Below are positions 46,697-59,864 of a DNA stretch of 64,000 nucleotides, piece after piece. Position numbers and translations under genes: made by a program. Source of the DNA: Mucor racemosus (lineage: Eukaryota; Mucoromycota; Mucoromycetes; Mucorales; Mucoraceae); NCBI GenBank assembly GCA_027405735.1, contig JAPEHQ010000006.1, forward strand, positions 2,666,001 to 2,730,000. Direction: 5' to 3'. Each line of letters begins with the position of its first letter. Within the stretch, counting starts at the first letter, position 1. The notes below the pieces were generated by a model, which did no database searches, was not told the DNA's origin, and saw only the letters and a list, made by a program, of their open reading frames with translations.

Positions 46697-48227
46697 TTAA
46701 TTAGATTGACCGCTTGCAGCATTATTTAATTCTGCTTCCTTATCCACCACACTAGCTAATCTACGAAGAGCTTCATCCATATTTTCTTTCGATACATTAC
46801 TATAAGATACTCGGATATATTCGGTTTTTGTCTCATGAGGCATGAATGCAACACCGGGAATTGCAAGTACGTTCTCCTTTAAAGCCTTCTTCATGACCAA
46901 ATCATAAGAATCTTCTATACCACCCAATAAACGCAACCAAACAAACATGCCTGCATTAGGCACAACCCACTCTGCACGTCCCTTCATTCTATGATTCAAA
47001 CATTCAACAAATTCATCTCGTTTTTGACGATAGAAACCAGCTACTTGCTCTACATGCTTGAAAAATCCCGAATGACCCCAATGATCTAATAACTGATAGG
47101 CCATAACTTGAGGCAAACCGGAGGGTTGTAAATTAGTTACCATAGTATGCATATTGATACGATCCAACAAAGGCTTGGGTCCAGTTATCCAACCAATACG
47201 GAGACCTGCGGACAAAATCTTGGACATACTGTCGCAACGAAGTACACGGCCCTCTCTATCCATGGATAAATAAGAGGGGGTACGATCTGCTTCAAATTGC
47301 AAATAGTAATAAGCGTCATCCTCGAGAATGACAATGTCATACTTGGAACAAATCTCATATACAGCTTGTTTACGTTCTAATGTCGCTGTGGCTCCTGTTG
47401 GATTACCTCCACATGGAATTGTGTATAAACAACGAGGTCTAGGTTGATCTTTTTTGCCACTAGGGTTACTTTCGGGCCAGTTGGCGAGCATTCTCTCCAA
47501 ATCCTCAGGAATAATACCATAAGCATCTGTAGCAATATCGGCAAGATCACAATCAAGGGTTTTAAGGAAAGAAAGACAGCCTGTATATGATGGGTTTTCG
47601 ATCAAAATAGAATCTCCATCATCAATCAACATGTCAAAAGCCTATAAATATCGTTGATACATATCTATACATTTATTACATTTTTTTAGTTGGTCTTTAC
47701 CTTTGTCAAGAGATCTTGAGATCCTACACCGATAGAAAGATCGAATTCTACAGGTGGTTTATGCTCAATATTTTGCAATTCTCGAAGCCAATCATTCAAA
47801 TGAGGCAAACCAGGCTACAATTACAATGTCTAAGAATATTTTCAGGTAAAGATATGCATAATATACTTACTGTCAAATCATACGATAATGAGCGACTGAA
47901 CAATTGATCGTCAATATTAAGAGTTTCTCCAGTTTTAAGAGTAACACTCATGCCAGCAAAAGGAAATGTACCAGAGTTAGGTTGTCCTGCACCTAAAGAA
48001 ATCTATGAAACGATATATAAATTAAATATGGCATAATGGAGGTTTAATTTTACTTTAATTTACCATGTCTTTTTGATGCAGGTAAGGGGAGATTGCACGA
48101 ACTAAAATTATTTAAGCGAATCATGAATACATTTTCATCATCGCTGCAATATGCATCGCATTTGTTACTTACTAGCTGATGGCTTTCTAGCTTTACTGCG
48201 TTTACTAATAAATTTTTGGTAATCCAT
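46697..48227 (-). CDS. PLP aminotransferase, kynurenine/2-aminoadipate type (Aro8/KAT II-like)
   Basis: It transfers amino groups between aromatic amino acids, kynurenine or 2-aminoadipate and 2-oxo acids. Minus-strand exons 48227-48173, 48101-48064, 48002-47871, 47814-47701 and 47641-46697 give 427 aa, matching human KAT II (425) in length and start (MDYQKFISKRSKARKPSAIR). Fold type I landmarks are SIGVGSQDLLTKAFDML, CGGNPTG (residues 190-196), LEDDAYYYLQFE and SMSKILSAGLRIGW, with Lys254 as the PLP lysine. IRVSYSN near the C-terminus holds the carboxylate-binding Arg. Substrate choice between aromatic and aminoadipate cannot be read from the sequence. Confidence 0.93.
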
Positions 48228-48750
48228 ATTTGTTATTTCTCTAGAAACAAAAGGTTTATATTTAAGCGAGATGCAGAAAATTATAGATTTTATTGATAAT
48301 GATAATCTCTGGGAATTTAAGCGATAATCGCATCTATTCAGGAAGGCATTGACCAATGAAATTAGGGTCTAATTGAAAGGTACACAGACCTAATTGATTG
48401 GCTCAAATGTGTGTTGTTGAAGCTTTAATTCAGTGCATTATTTTCATTATTCTTGTTGCTAAATCAAAAACCGATTTTAGAAACGATGTGCGCTTATATT
48501 TAGCTCATTGATATTTATTAGGTGTGTGTTTTTTAATGATATATAAAAATAAGGGTATACATATACAATGGAAGCAACCATCTTATTGTTTTTTTTAGGG
48601 GGAGGGAGAAAGGAGAAGAGGTCCTTTTGTGTTGGACTGATATGAACATATTAAATAATAGTTTGAAAGAGTGTAAGGAGATAAATAATAATACTACAGT
48701 TATGATGGAAAGAAAATGAAGGAAAAAGGGAATGGAAACTGCTGATGAAG
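48228..48750. other. Promoter of the aminotransferase gene and 3' flank of the CTR gene
   Basis: AT-rich, no other feature apparent. Confidence 0.45.
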
Positions 48751-49498
48751 TTAGTGAGTATGGTCATCAATAAGGCCACCTAATGCTTTAAAACGGCCAA
48801 ATGCCATTTCACCAAAGAAAACACCGACAACAATTACAACAAGGAAACCACCATTTCCAGTCATAACAACCATCATAAGTAAATAACTGACAAATGAATT
48901 GAAAGCACTCAAGAAACTTCTGGCTGTATCAGTTGACCAAGAAAATGGTGGAACTGTAGGTAATCTGAGTGGGTTGGGGTATGCATTTGGGTTAAATGAT
49001 TGAGAAGATGAATCGTTTGTTGAATTGGATGATTTTTCAATATCTGTTTTAACAACCTAAAATGTAAAATGTCAATAACAAAGAATCTAATTGACTTGTA
49101 TTTGATAAACTTACAGTAGATTGAAGTTGATTTCCAGTAACTCTATTATCACGAAGTTTTCTCCAAGCAATAAAATAAGCTTCAAGGGCAGGAAGTCCTC
49201 TAGAGAGGATGGCGAAAAAAAATAAACCAAAGCAAGCACCAATGTAAGCACCTTCAGATTTAGGAACCCAAGCATCAAACCAAATGCCATCACCAGAAGA
49301 GCTCCAATGAAATGTACCCATAGTCATGGACATACTGCTCATATCGCTCATATCCATATCGGCCATGTCATCAGTGGAAGTAGTAGCAGCTGTAGCAGTA
49401 GCCGATGCCATGGACATAGTAGCAGAAGCTGCCATGGACATAATTGTAGAACTGGCACTTGCGCTCATGTTTGCCATATCGTGCATAGAATGATCCAT
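48751..49498 (-). CDS. Ctr-family copper transporter
   Basis: High-affinity Cu(I) uptake or vacuolar export. Exons 49498-49115 and 49056-48751 on the minus strand give 229 aa. The N-terminus is rich in Met and His (MDHSMHDMANMS, later MADMDMSDMSSMSMTMG), the Mets motifs that collect copper. TM1 is about AYIGACFGLFFFAILS. TM2 carries the M-x3-M pore signature in LLMMVVMTG. TM3 carries G-x3-G in VVGVFFGEMAFG. These three elements define the family. The cytosolic TM1-TM2 loop is long and Ser/Asn-rich. Copper-dependent regulation is likely, but no GCTC-type element was confirmed. Confidence 0.95.
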
Positions 49499-51835
49499 TT
49501 TTTTTTAAAGAATTAAATATTATTGCAACAATCAAAATATGAAGAGAAAAAGCAAATAAATAGGATATGCATACTTGTATTTATATAGAATTCCCCTTTT
49601 TAAAATATTTTATCTGACAGCTGGAGAGCGATAATCGCGCACTTGAGGATGTCATCAGTAATTGGTGACCCAGATGGAAGATCTCGCCGCTATAAAACGG
49701 AGTTCTCTTGATGGAATAGTTAAATAAACTATCCCCAAGCAATTGTTGGATAGAACAAAGGAAACAAAAGTAAAACTATAATGCAATTTGGATGTTTAAA
49801 TACATTTAAGTATTTATTTTACTACATATCTCAGTTGAAATAAACAATAAACTTAGAAAAAAACCAGAACGATTCAGAGTTACCCAGACCATTTCCTGAT
49901 CTATCCCCTCGAAATTGTGATGTACATTCAAATGATTTATCCGAAGACAATGGCTCGCAGTTTCATAGCGAAAATATCTCGCATTTGTTTTTTTCTATCG
50001 GCATCATTGACAACTTAAATACAGAAATTATGAACTGATGATTATTTTCCCATATGATCAATGCTAAGTCTATTACAAATACTTGGTCGCACAAATAGTA
50101 TAGGGTAGAAACATGGGCTAAAACAAAATAAATCGTACATTCCTGTTGTAGTTTTTATTGATCCCGAGAATGAAAATATTTAAAGCGATATACAGCAACA
50201 AGAAAAGTGTTTATTAATAGTTATATAAATTTACATGTTGCATGGCCTTTTTGCCGACCCTAAACACTTGCAATGATTGATCTTTCCAATGTAGCGAAAA
50301 CTTCTCAATTTTAGCCAATCAATGTTTTTCCAAATATGTTGGATGCCAGCTGTACATGTAGTACAGGGCGAGGCATAGACATTGTATCATTTGATTGATC
50401 ATACTATTTCGCGTTTTACTATCTTCAGAATATAATATACTTCAATATATATATAAAACAATAGAAAATTTAAATCTAAATTGCTACCATAATCGCTCAT
50501 AATAACAAATTCAACGTTTACAATTAATACAAAAGAAAGATATAAATACTATTCCATGGCGCTCAGTGAAAACCTTTGCAAAAGTATACCGGCTTCTTCG
50601 TAAGACCCAGATCAATTATGATTCAAAATCACATTTTTTTATTTCATCTCGTGTAAAAATTCTATTTTACTTGCTATTTTTAGGGCAGGTATAATCAAAG
50701 CTTAGCTTGATTGTGTATTGAGGATTATCTATTGATTATAAAGAAGTAATTACTAAAATCAAAATCTTTACAAGTGATATAAATCTATTACAACAAATAA
50801 AAATTAAAAAAAAAGGGAAAAGGAAAACATATATTATCAATGGCTAGTATTTTTTTTTTGAACAAACAATTCGTTACTCTTGTTCAACTGGTCTGGAACT
50901 AAATAATAGATCTCTCTTTAATTGATAGAATGCCTAGATAATGCACAGATTCCTCTTTTATCGTTGGAAGAGATCGGGATGCTTTAATAAGAGAATTTGC
51001 ATAAAAGAATAGACTTCTCTTGAGCAGCAGAAAACGGATTAAAAGTCCGAAATACCTAGCTATTCAATTCAAAGAATTGTTTCTATCTTTTAAAATTAAG
51101 CAAAAAAAAAAATTAATAAATATTAATAAAAAATTTAATACCTTGAAATGATTATCATATTTTTAGTTTTGAAATAAATTAAGTTTTAAGCCGAAATCAT
51201 ACAACATTTTCAAATGGATAGCTTTGAAACTGTTTGTATTGATTAAAATTAAATAAAAAACAAGATACATACAGTTTCAATATCAAAGCTTATAAAAGTT
51301 TAATTTTTAAGATATTTGATATATTAAATTATCGACAACAACAACCTAAAGTAGAGGTTGAAGATGACTGACTTTCAAAATAATAAATTACCAGATTTGG
51401 AATTTTTTGACATATCAACTCCGTTCAGAAGTAGTGAAGCGCCGCTTAAATATACCATACTGAAATGGTTGGTATAATTTTGATTAAAACTAATTAAAAA
51501 GAGTAAATATGTAATGCTTAAAAGTTTTAAACTATAAATAATTGCTATTAAATTATTTGATATTCTGAAAAATATAAAGCAATCCTACAAAATTATAATA
51601 AAAATGCCTGACGTTCAAATTGGTAATCAATTTTTGGCAGGAATATATCTAATTGGCCATCAACTGAAGAAGCTTCTTTTAGTAACTTCCAGTTCCTTCG
51701 AGTAACCTAACCTTTAATCGACGTCAGCACATATACAAAGTCAGTGGCTTATTTCAACTTTACATAAAACAGCCAGCTGCGCGTGTACAATCTTGGCTTT
51801 TTTATACATTTAACAAAACTTATCTTGCAAAAAAG
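49499..51835. other. Divergent gene-free region between CTR and U2AF35
   Basis: 2.3 kb of AT-rich DNA holding both promoters at its ends. No repeat family or coding frame recognised. Several AT-rich palindromic stretches (for example around 51110-51180) look compositional. Confidence 0.45.
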
Positions 51836-52696
51836 ATGGCTGAATATCTCGCTAGTATCTACGGTACCGAAAAGGACAAGTAAGTATATAAAAAAACAAT
51901 GGTATACTGATCTTCTGACTCATTGATTTGCTTTAATAGAGTAAACTGTTCCTTTTATTTCAAGGTAAATATATAATATTGTAACATTGAAGAAAATTGT
52001 ATTGATTGTATATTTTAGATTGGTGCTTGTCGTCATGGTGATCGTTGCTCCAGAAAGCATGTAAAACCCACATTTTCACAAACACTTTTGATTGCCAACA
52101 TGTATAAAAATCCAGCACACGATCCTAATAACCATATGAACGAAGCTCAACTCCAAAATGATTTTGATTTGTTTTATGAAGATGTATTTACAGAACTTGC
52201 ATCATATGGTGAGATTGAAGAAATGGTTGTATGTGATAATGTGGGTGACCATTTAGTTGGTAATGTTTATTGTCAATATCGTCTAGAAGAATCTGCTGGT
52301 AATGCAGTAACCAGCTTAAATAATCGATTTTACGCAGGTAAGTTTCGTTTTCTTTTTTAAAATATCTATACACCTTCTTTAACACGCAGTTATATAGGTC
52401 GTCCGTTATATGCAGAATTATCACCAGTAACTGATTTCAGAGAAGCTTGTTGTAGACAGCACGAAATATCAGAATGTAATCGTGGTGGTTTTTGTAATTT
52501 CATGCATTTGAAACATCCTTCTCGTCAATTACGAAGAGAATTATATGAAGGACAAAGATTGGATGTAAGAGAAAAACGCAGAGAGGAAATGCGCCGTGAT
52601 GACGAAGAAAGAAGATCTAGAGATAGAGAATATCAACCTGAAAGAAGTGAATATAAAGCTTCACCTGAAAGAGCTGATATTAAGCAAGAATATTAA
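51836..52696 (+). CDS. U2AF1: Splicing factor U2AF small subunit (U2AF35)
   Basis: It recognises the AG of 3' splice sites as partner of U2AF65. Exons 51836-51879, 51940-51964 (25 nt), 52019-52337 and 52398-52696 give 228 aa. The product starts [20 protein letters not shown]. Zinc finger 1 is C18-C27-C33-H37 with Ser34 kept. The UHM domain (residues about 45-140) has [20 protein letters not shown]. Zinc finger 2 is [20 protein letters not shown]. The C-terminus is Arg/Glu-rich ([19 protein letters not shown]) instead of the Arg-Ser/Gly tail of animals. It is convergent with the RGS-oxidoreductase gene, whose stop is 108 bases away. Confidence 0.96.
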
Positions 52697-52804
52697 AGGA
52701 AAAAAAGAAAATTGTAATTAAAGTAGCTTTATTATTGACTCAGTAAAAAAATATATATCATAGTATAATTTAAATAAATATTGCATTGAAGGAAAATTAC
52801 TTTT

Positions 52805-55029
52805 TTAATATGCTACACCATGTTGATTAATAAATCTATTGATATGATCATTGTTTTCATTTAGTATGCTTGATTCAGTTGACGTTGCTGTATTTGACTG
52901 TTGATCAAATAATGAACTTGAGCAAGATGAATTACTTATGGGTATATTTGTATTATTATTGTGTTCCTTTGGAAGTGATAGTACCTTGGGAACTCGACCA
53001 ATGATATTGGAGTGTGCGCTTGCTTGTTGAATAATCTTGAAAAATTGCTTTTCATTAAAATATTTCAGCATTTGCCATGTGGGATTTAAGAAGGATAGTT
53101 TTCTCTCAATGAATGATAGTTTTTCTGTTTGTAATTTTCATTTAGTATTATGATAAAAGTTGAATTCCATTAATTTGAGCTTACGTTTTCCAATGCCACC
53201 ATTTGATTTGATGCCATGAAGAGTTTTGGTTGGAGGAGCCAGTAATCCCTTTGTTCCTTGAGCAATTGGGCATTTTCCCTTCTCCATACGACATATGTTT
53301 CTTGATATACAAACACCTGCTAGTGTTGCAGCATAGGCAGTCTTTTCTTCAGTTACATTTGTAGCATCTCCGCCAGCGAATATATGATTATACTTCCAAT
53401 GTTCTAATTGCAATGTAGGTTTTACCTTAATAAGACCGTTTTCATCGAGACACTCTTCTAGTAATGGTTCATTTGTGCTTTTTTCTATAAATGTTGTATT
53501 TACTTTTACGCCTGTAGCCATAAAAATGGTATAGTCTTTGCTCGAATAGATGCGTCCAAATGATCCAGCATAATTATATTCACCTTGCGAGATATGAGCT
53601 TTGATTCTCTCATTTAATATAATTTCAACACCAAGCCCTTTAAGAAACTTTTCCGCTTTTTTACGTTGTTTATCATCACCTCGATATATGATTTTATCTC
53701 GAGCTTCTACCATAACAACCCTCTTTCTTGGAATTGGGGAATCAAATGTCTTTTCGGCAATTGCAGCAGCTAATTCACAGCCTACTAAACCAGCACCTGT
53801 ATTTTTTAAAATAGTGAATAAATTATGTTGTTTCCTGATCAGATGATTAATTTACCTATAATCAAAATCTGTTCAGCATTTCTGATTTCAGCGGCTATAT
53901 TGTTTAGTCCAGCTGTTCGGTATAATGAGGAAGAATCACTGGATTTTAATTGTCCAGCATATGAGCTACCAGTAGCTATGACCAAATAATCAAAATATAT
54001 CTACATTATTGTTATAAGTTGTTTGATAAAATTAATTTAATTGAATTTGCTATACCTTTTCCTCATTAACCTTAATGCATTTAGCATTTTCACATATATT
54101 TTCAGCCCAACCAATAATGATTTTACCATTTTTAATGTAAGAATCATGAGTAAATCTCAACGATGATGCTTTTTCAGGGCTAACGACTTTTGTTACAATA
54201 TGAGGTGTGTATTCAAATGAATCTGATTACTGGTTTTAGTATATTTCTTGAAAAAATGGATAGTGATTGTACCTTTTGTATCGATCAAAGTGACATAAAA
54301 CAATGGCATAGGGTCCAAGATGGATGCTACTGTGAAGCCCTATATATTGATTATATTAATACATGTTGATATGAATTGATATAAAATACTTACAGTGAAC
54401 CCACCGCCTATAATAACTACTCGTTTTTGTGCTAAACTTGCAGGTTTACTATACAATTGACTTTGTTTCGTGCTGACAGTGGCTAATGGTGATGATAAAA
54501 AGTCGCTTAATTTAATCATCTGTGCGATAATATGTAATATCTTAGTAATAGCAATTATGTATATATTAGCATAAACTTACAAGCATTGATAGTACTTCTT
54601 CTTCAGTTTCTTTTAATATATCTAGCGCTTGATTTCGAGTAAATATTGCCCATTGTATTGTCAAAATCCTTTCTTTCACTAATTCTTGTGTTTTAACATT
54701 TATTTCTAAGGGTGCATCAAAGGCGATAAATGTATTGTATATGCTGTTGATATAATGGTGAATTTCAATGTGATTTATAGCTTTAAAAAAGAGACATACC
54801 GCCTAAATATCTCCTCTGCATCTTTAGATGTCCCAACCACATCATGCCGCAATTGATTCATGGCTTCAATAAACAATAAATTTTCTTGAGCCCATGATTT
54901 TGTTAAATAAGTCTCAAATGAACCCAATAGAATTGGATCCTTTAATATTTCATGTAGATTAAATTCAGATCTTCCAGCTAATAAACTTTTTAACGATTCT
55001 TTTGAACGGTTCTTTTTGTTTGAATTCAT
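52805..55029 (-). CDS. RGS domain fused to FSP1/AMID-like NAD(P)H oxidoreductase
   Basis: Minus-strand exons: 55029-54800, 54743-54581, 54519-54394, 54339-54273, 54222-54056, 54000-53856, 53796-53185 and 53124-52805 (609 aa). Residues about 20-145 are an RGS domain (LKDPILLGSFETYL, AQENLLFIEAMNQLR, IYNTFI...APLEINV, and the last helix LSMLMIKLSDFLSSPL, which crosses the exon 2/3 junction). From residue 163 a two-dinucleotide-fold flavoenzyme follows: FAD motif GGGFTG (169-174), YLVIATGSSY, NAD(P) motif GAGLVG (300-305), and second FAD motif FAGGDAT (441-445). This is the AIFM2/FSP1/AMID pattern. The RGS part would act on G-alpha GTPases, the rest as an NAD(P)H dehydrogenase. The final 60-nt intron is inferred; without it the protein stops at 53138 with 518 aa. 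A second start at exon 3 (MIKLSDF) would cut the RGS helix. Confidence 0.85.
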
Positions 55030-57178
55030 TCCAGTAACTATTATAATGAATACAGAAAAGAAAGATAAAACAGAAAAACAGTTTTCTACAATTTAAATGT
55101 ATTTTCTAAATGAAACAATATTATCCCTATTTGCTGGCTGAACAACCGTACAATTTGTATCATAAAAGGTAAGTTCTTGAAAGATAGACAATCACATAAT
55201 CTAAAAATATTTGAATATCACATCATGTTGTACATGTTACGATTATTTTTTTAAATATTTTGTAGTTAATTTACAAGCATCACATAGTCTAAACCATCAT
55301 CATTATAGATCAATAGATTAGCAAATATCTGCTTCATGTTGTCAACATTGGTTATTTGTTTGTACGAATGTTTTATTCCATGGAAAAACGATTGGGCGTT
55401 TCTTGCTTCTCCATATTTGACATTTACAAACCAGAACATAACCAATTACAAACTACTTTTTTAATTTATGAAATAAAATCAGGCATTTTTCTTGAATGTA
55501 AAGATGATATCCTCTCTGGGGACCAATCCACAAAAGGTATTTAGGGTATATTTTAAAACTTCCTTTAGCCGGGTTGCTTTTTTTTCAGTTGAAATGCTTT
55601 TTAGAAAATTCTGCCCACACGGATCATTTTATTGCCGTACTATACTTTATCCATGAATCATTTTCCTACAGTTCTCCTTGCTATCATTAAATGGAATAAT
55701 ACAGCATTTTAGTACTTTTTTTTTAAAAAAAAAACGCTTGATTTATTTCAGTTTAAAAACCTATTCTTAATATTCTGTTCCCAAATATATAACGAATAAC
55801 CAAGCAGTAATTAAAGTTTGAGATGTTAATATTCTGTATTTGACAAATGAAAAACCACCTGATAATACGTTTAAAATACATTCATTTCTAGCCTTAGGCA
55901 CAGTAATTCCATGTTTGTGGTTGGGGTCTCGCTCAACTGTAATTTGTTCATGTTAGAATACCATGTACAAATGCCAACAAATCCAAGCATAACCTATACA
56001 AATTTTATATAGAAACTTATATTGCAATGACATAAATCAAAATCATCTGATAAAATTCAAGCTTTTCCCATCTCAGAAATAGCGCGCTTCATTATCAATG
56101 TCATGTCAGCTCTGTTGCATGTTTTGGTAACATCAAACTGTCAAAATAAAGCAATAAAACAGCTGGTTGCGGTATTTGAAATCGGAAATGACAGCCGGCC
56201 GGATTTTGACCTGATTTGCCATTTTCGAAAAAAATTTAAACTTTAAAGAATTTTTTCAATATAAAAATAATAGTTATACATACAAATTACTCTAACATAA
56301 AGTATGTAAAGTTTTACGTTTAATCTTTGATATTTTTTTAACTTTTTTTTTAGCATTAAATGTGTTTTTATCTGCGTAAATGTGATATTTAAGTTTTTCC
56401 TGAAAAAGTCAAAAATTTTGGCTTGCCGATCCAAAATAAACATCGCCAAACAAAAGATCGTTATATTTTCTTAGTAAACACCTTAGTAAAAAGTTCCATT
56501 TTTCGTGTGAAAAATTGAATTTAGCGAAAATTGAGATTTTTGATGAGGTATCATAAGGGAAAAATTGAGTTGAAATCAACCTGTGAAAAAAACTCCAAAA
56601 ATACATCAAAACCAATCTATCGAACGATAGCAATTGTTTGATATCCTTCTTGACGCTGAAAAAGGTCGGAAACTAACAAAACGATGCATTTAAAGTCTCA
56701 TTTCAAGCTAATTTTAGTGTGTTAATGAGATTTGAGCATGCTTTTTGATACCTGTAGAGACAGTAATGGCACGATTCTTTTGTTTTAATAGCACTCGGGA
56801 TTTGGCAAATGTGGAAAAAGGTGATACGAACTCTCTTTGTAGGCTAATTATAATTTATTCAGGCTCAATAGCCAGAAAAGCCAATGTTTAAACTCAATAA
56901 GCTTTATCTCAAAGAGTTTTACAGCTTTTTAGAGTGAATATTCTTGGTATATTAATTAGAATAGTTGTTGGAACTAAGTAGCTTCAGTATCTCAGGTTTA
57001 TTGGATAAAAAAGCACAATTAATGGGGGAAAAAAAGCTATCGATAAAGCTTGGAAACGATCAGTTCAAACATTGCTGGATTTTGGTATTCTATGCTCAAT
57101 AGTGACTGTGTGAGCGTGAAATAAACGCTCAAAAATGATGAAAAAGTCATTGCTGTTGCTTGAATCAACCGAACCACA
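55030..57178. other. Divergent gene-free region
   Basis: Promoters of the RGS-oxidoreductase and the long helical protein lie at its ends. The interior is AT-rich; frames at 56243-56633 lack support and read like old repeat DNA. Confidence 0.45.
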
Positions 57179-59864
57179 ATGTCTATCCTATTACTTGATA
57201 CAGAGGAGAACGAACCAAGCAAAATTCTCGAAAGAAATGTGCTTATAAACGAGAAAGACACTACAACAGACCCTTTTATCAACGAATTGGAGAAATCAAT
57301 CCATGAAACGACTATCGACTTACCTTTGGGAAAGGCTCTTCACCTTTTACTGAACGTACATGGTCAAGTATTTGACAAAGCGGTTGCTTCAATACAAAAA
57401 TCAACTACAGCAGAGCTTGCAATCAAATCAGCAGAATGTAGGTACAATTTTTCGTTGAATTTTACTCGAATAATTAAATGAAAATGATAGCTCCCACAAT
57501 AAAGGCTGTTCTATCTATTCAAAATTATATATCAAAAGATGTGGTAACCTTGTTCAAGCAAGTTTATGATTCACTCAAAGATAAATTTCTTAAACGACAA
57601 CCAAATGAAGCAGCTATGCGTATCGTCAGTTTTTTTACATTGCACTCGAATAATTGTCAAATTCAGGTACAACAAATGTTGATAGATGAATTGAGAAAAT
57701 CAGACAAAAAAGATCAATTGGCCGTAGTAGTATTACTACAATTTTTCTTCAAACATTATAATGAGTCTATCAACAAAGTGGCATTGGTTTTTCTTGCCCC
57801 TCTACTGGATCTAATCGAAATGCGATCAGATCAACCTACACTCTTGAATTGTTCGACATGTGAATTAGCATTACAGTTTACTAGAATCGCATTGACATCC
57901 TCACTCAATACAGTGATAATAGAAGAGACATCAATAAATAAAATTATGGAGGTTAAAGCGGAATCGATTGATAAACCACCAGAAGGTTTTTGGCAAGGCC
58001 TAGAAAAAATCTTGAATATATTGGAAAAGGTATGTCAAAATTGTAAAGTCTGTCAAAAACAAAACAGTGAGTTGACAGGCAGTTGCTGATTTAATTAGTG
58101 GCAAAAATCGAAAACCAAACTCGAATTAGCGGTTTATAGAGAATTGCATGGAATGGTGAAAAGTGAGAATGCTGCTTGGAGTGTTATTCTCAATTATATC
58201 ACACCTAAAAGTGTTTTATCAGAGAAACCTTTTTCGATAAAAAAGCAAAAACAAGTATTATCAGATGCGGAGGCTGATAGCAGTACACAATTGTTGATCT
58301 TGACATTGTTACAAAAAGGTCAATGGAACGAATTATACGGACATGATAAAAGTACTGTCATAAAATCAATAGAGCAGGATGAGATTAAGTCTCTTGTTCA
58401 ACAAAAATACGAATCATCCATGCATTTAAAGCATCTTATACCACAGCTTGTTACGACATTGCCTCACTTATTCTCCTGTTCAGAGATCAAAGATAATGAT
58501 TTAATACAAAGGACCCTTGATGAGACAGTGAAACCTTCGGATGAAGTAATTGAGAAATTAACGCCCATGGTGATGAATCAACCAGAGCCCTCTATTTGCT
58601 ATTTATTAATGCATATTATACAACAAGATTCTCAATCTCAATTTGCTTTTGACATGTTATCTCACCTTATAACCAGCGAAACAGATCAAACTGTACCAAT
58701 TTTACAGAAAAACTTGTTGCATATAATCAAACAAAGCAATCAAGCTTGTGAATTACTGATAAAATGCATGGAATATACAGGTAAATGCCACGGCTGAATG
58801 ATCCATTTACTGGAAATACTTAGTTTTTGTTTGTATAGATTTAACCGCCCTTATTCGAGAATTAATGAAGCAATCGATTGTACAAAGCGAGCGAGAGAAA
58901 ATGACATGTATTGCACTTATTTCCAAAGCACTTTTACAGGAGCATTGGGCCAGTAATAGCATATTAAACTACATTGAATTGATCCGAGAATTCAAGTTAC
59001 ACAAAGGTTTTGTAACAAAAAATACAATGACGCCTCCCAAAGGACCACAGGATATAGCATTATCAAAACCAGCAGCAGTTGAAACGATTCAAACATTTAA
59101 GGATGAAGAAATAGAGACTATTAGTCTATCACTGATGATATCTTTGCAACTTTGGAGTACACGAGTTCGTGAGCATGATTTTGGATTAGCATTAAGACAA
59201 CTTGTGCAATATTCTTGTGGAATACCAAAAGATAATACTTGGATTGAAGCTTGGAAACAGCTTTCTTTTGCTTTTTCCAACAATCACAAGCTTGTATGGC
59301 ACGCTGTAGAAGTATGTACAGATATTCTCAGGACACAGATCAGGTAATACCAAATATGCTACGCATATCAACCTGCTAATATATTCTATAGTATAACTCA
59401 AGATATAGTAGATGAAACATCACCACAATATGTGGAATTAAAAGAAGACATATTGTTTTTAAGGATTAGCCCATTGCTAATTCTACAAGTAAGTATATGT
59501 AAAATTTACACTAACAAAGTTGCATACTAATTTTCATTAAATAAAGACTATACCCAAAGAAGCGTATGATGTACTTCAGTTACCCAAGAGCTATGTAGAC
59601 TTGATTGCATACAAATTGGAGAAAATTGGAGTCAGTAAAGACATGATTAAAATTACCCAACAGCAAGATGTACATTCCCCTATTTCTATTCAATTGATGG
59701 ATGAGTTATTACAAAGGTAAATAAAAAGGAACCATCGTTATACGAACTTTATTAACTTGCTAATGCTTTTTTATAGATCTTTGGAGTTAGATCATTTAGG
59801 CCAAGATATTAAAAATCCCATCGAATTTAGTATACACTTACTCATTAAACTATTCTGTGTGTAA
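57179..59864 (+). CDS. Unrecognised all-helical (HEAT/ARM-like) protein
   Basis: Exons 57179-57437, 57491-58029, 58099-58780, 58839-59343, 59392-59488, 59547-59716 and 59777-59864 join in consistent phase to 779 aa, with every junction showing good GT/AG signals. The protein is Leu/Ile/Gln/Lys-rich with repeated amphipathic helix pairs such as AMRIVSFFTLHSNNCQIQ, QLAVVVLLQFFFKHYNES and PSICYLLMHIIQQ, the look of a HEAT or armadillo solenoid. No TM segment, signal peptide or catalytic motif is seen. One pair CSTC (about residue 200) and acidic stretches do not identify it. I do not recognise the family; a scaffold or complex subunit is likely. Confidence 0.75.

Noticed and set aside
54394..54519. 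Exon 3 ATG as the start of a separate oxidoreductase gene
   Set aside because: The exon 3 residues MIKLSDFLSSPL complete the last RGS helix, and the exon 2/3 junction keeps frame with good splice sites.
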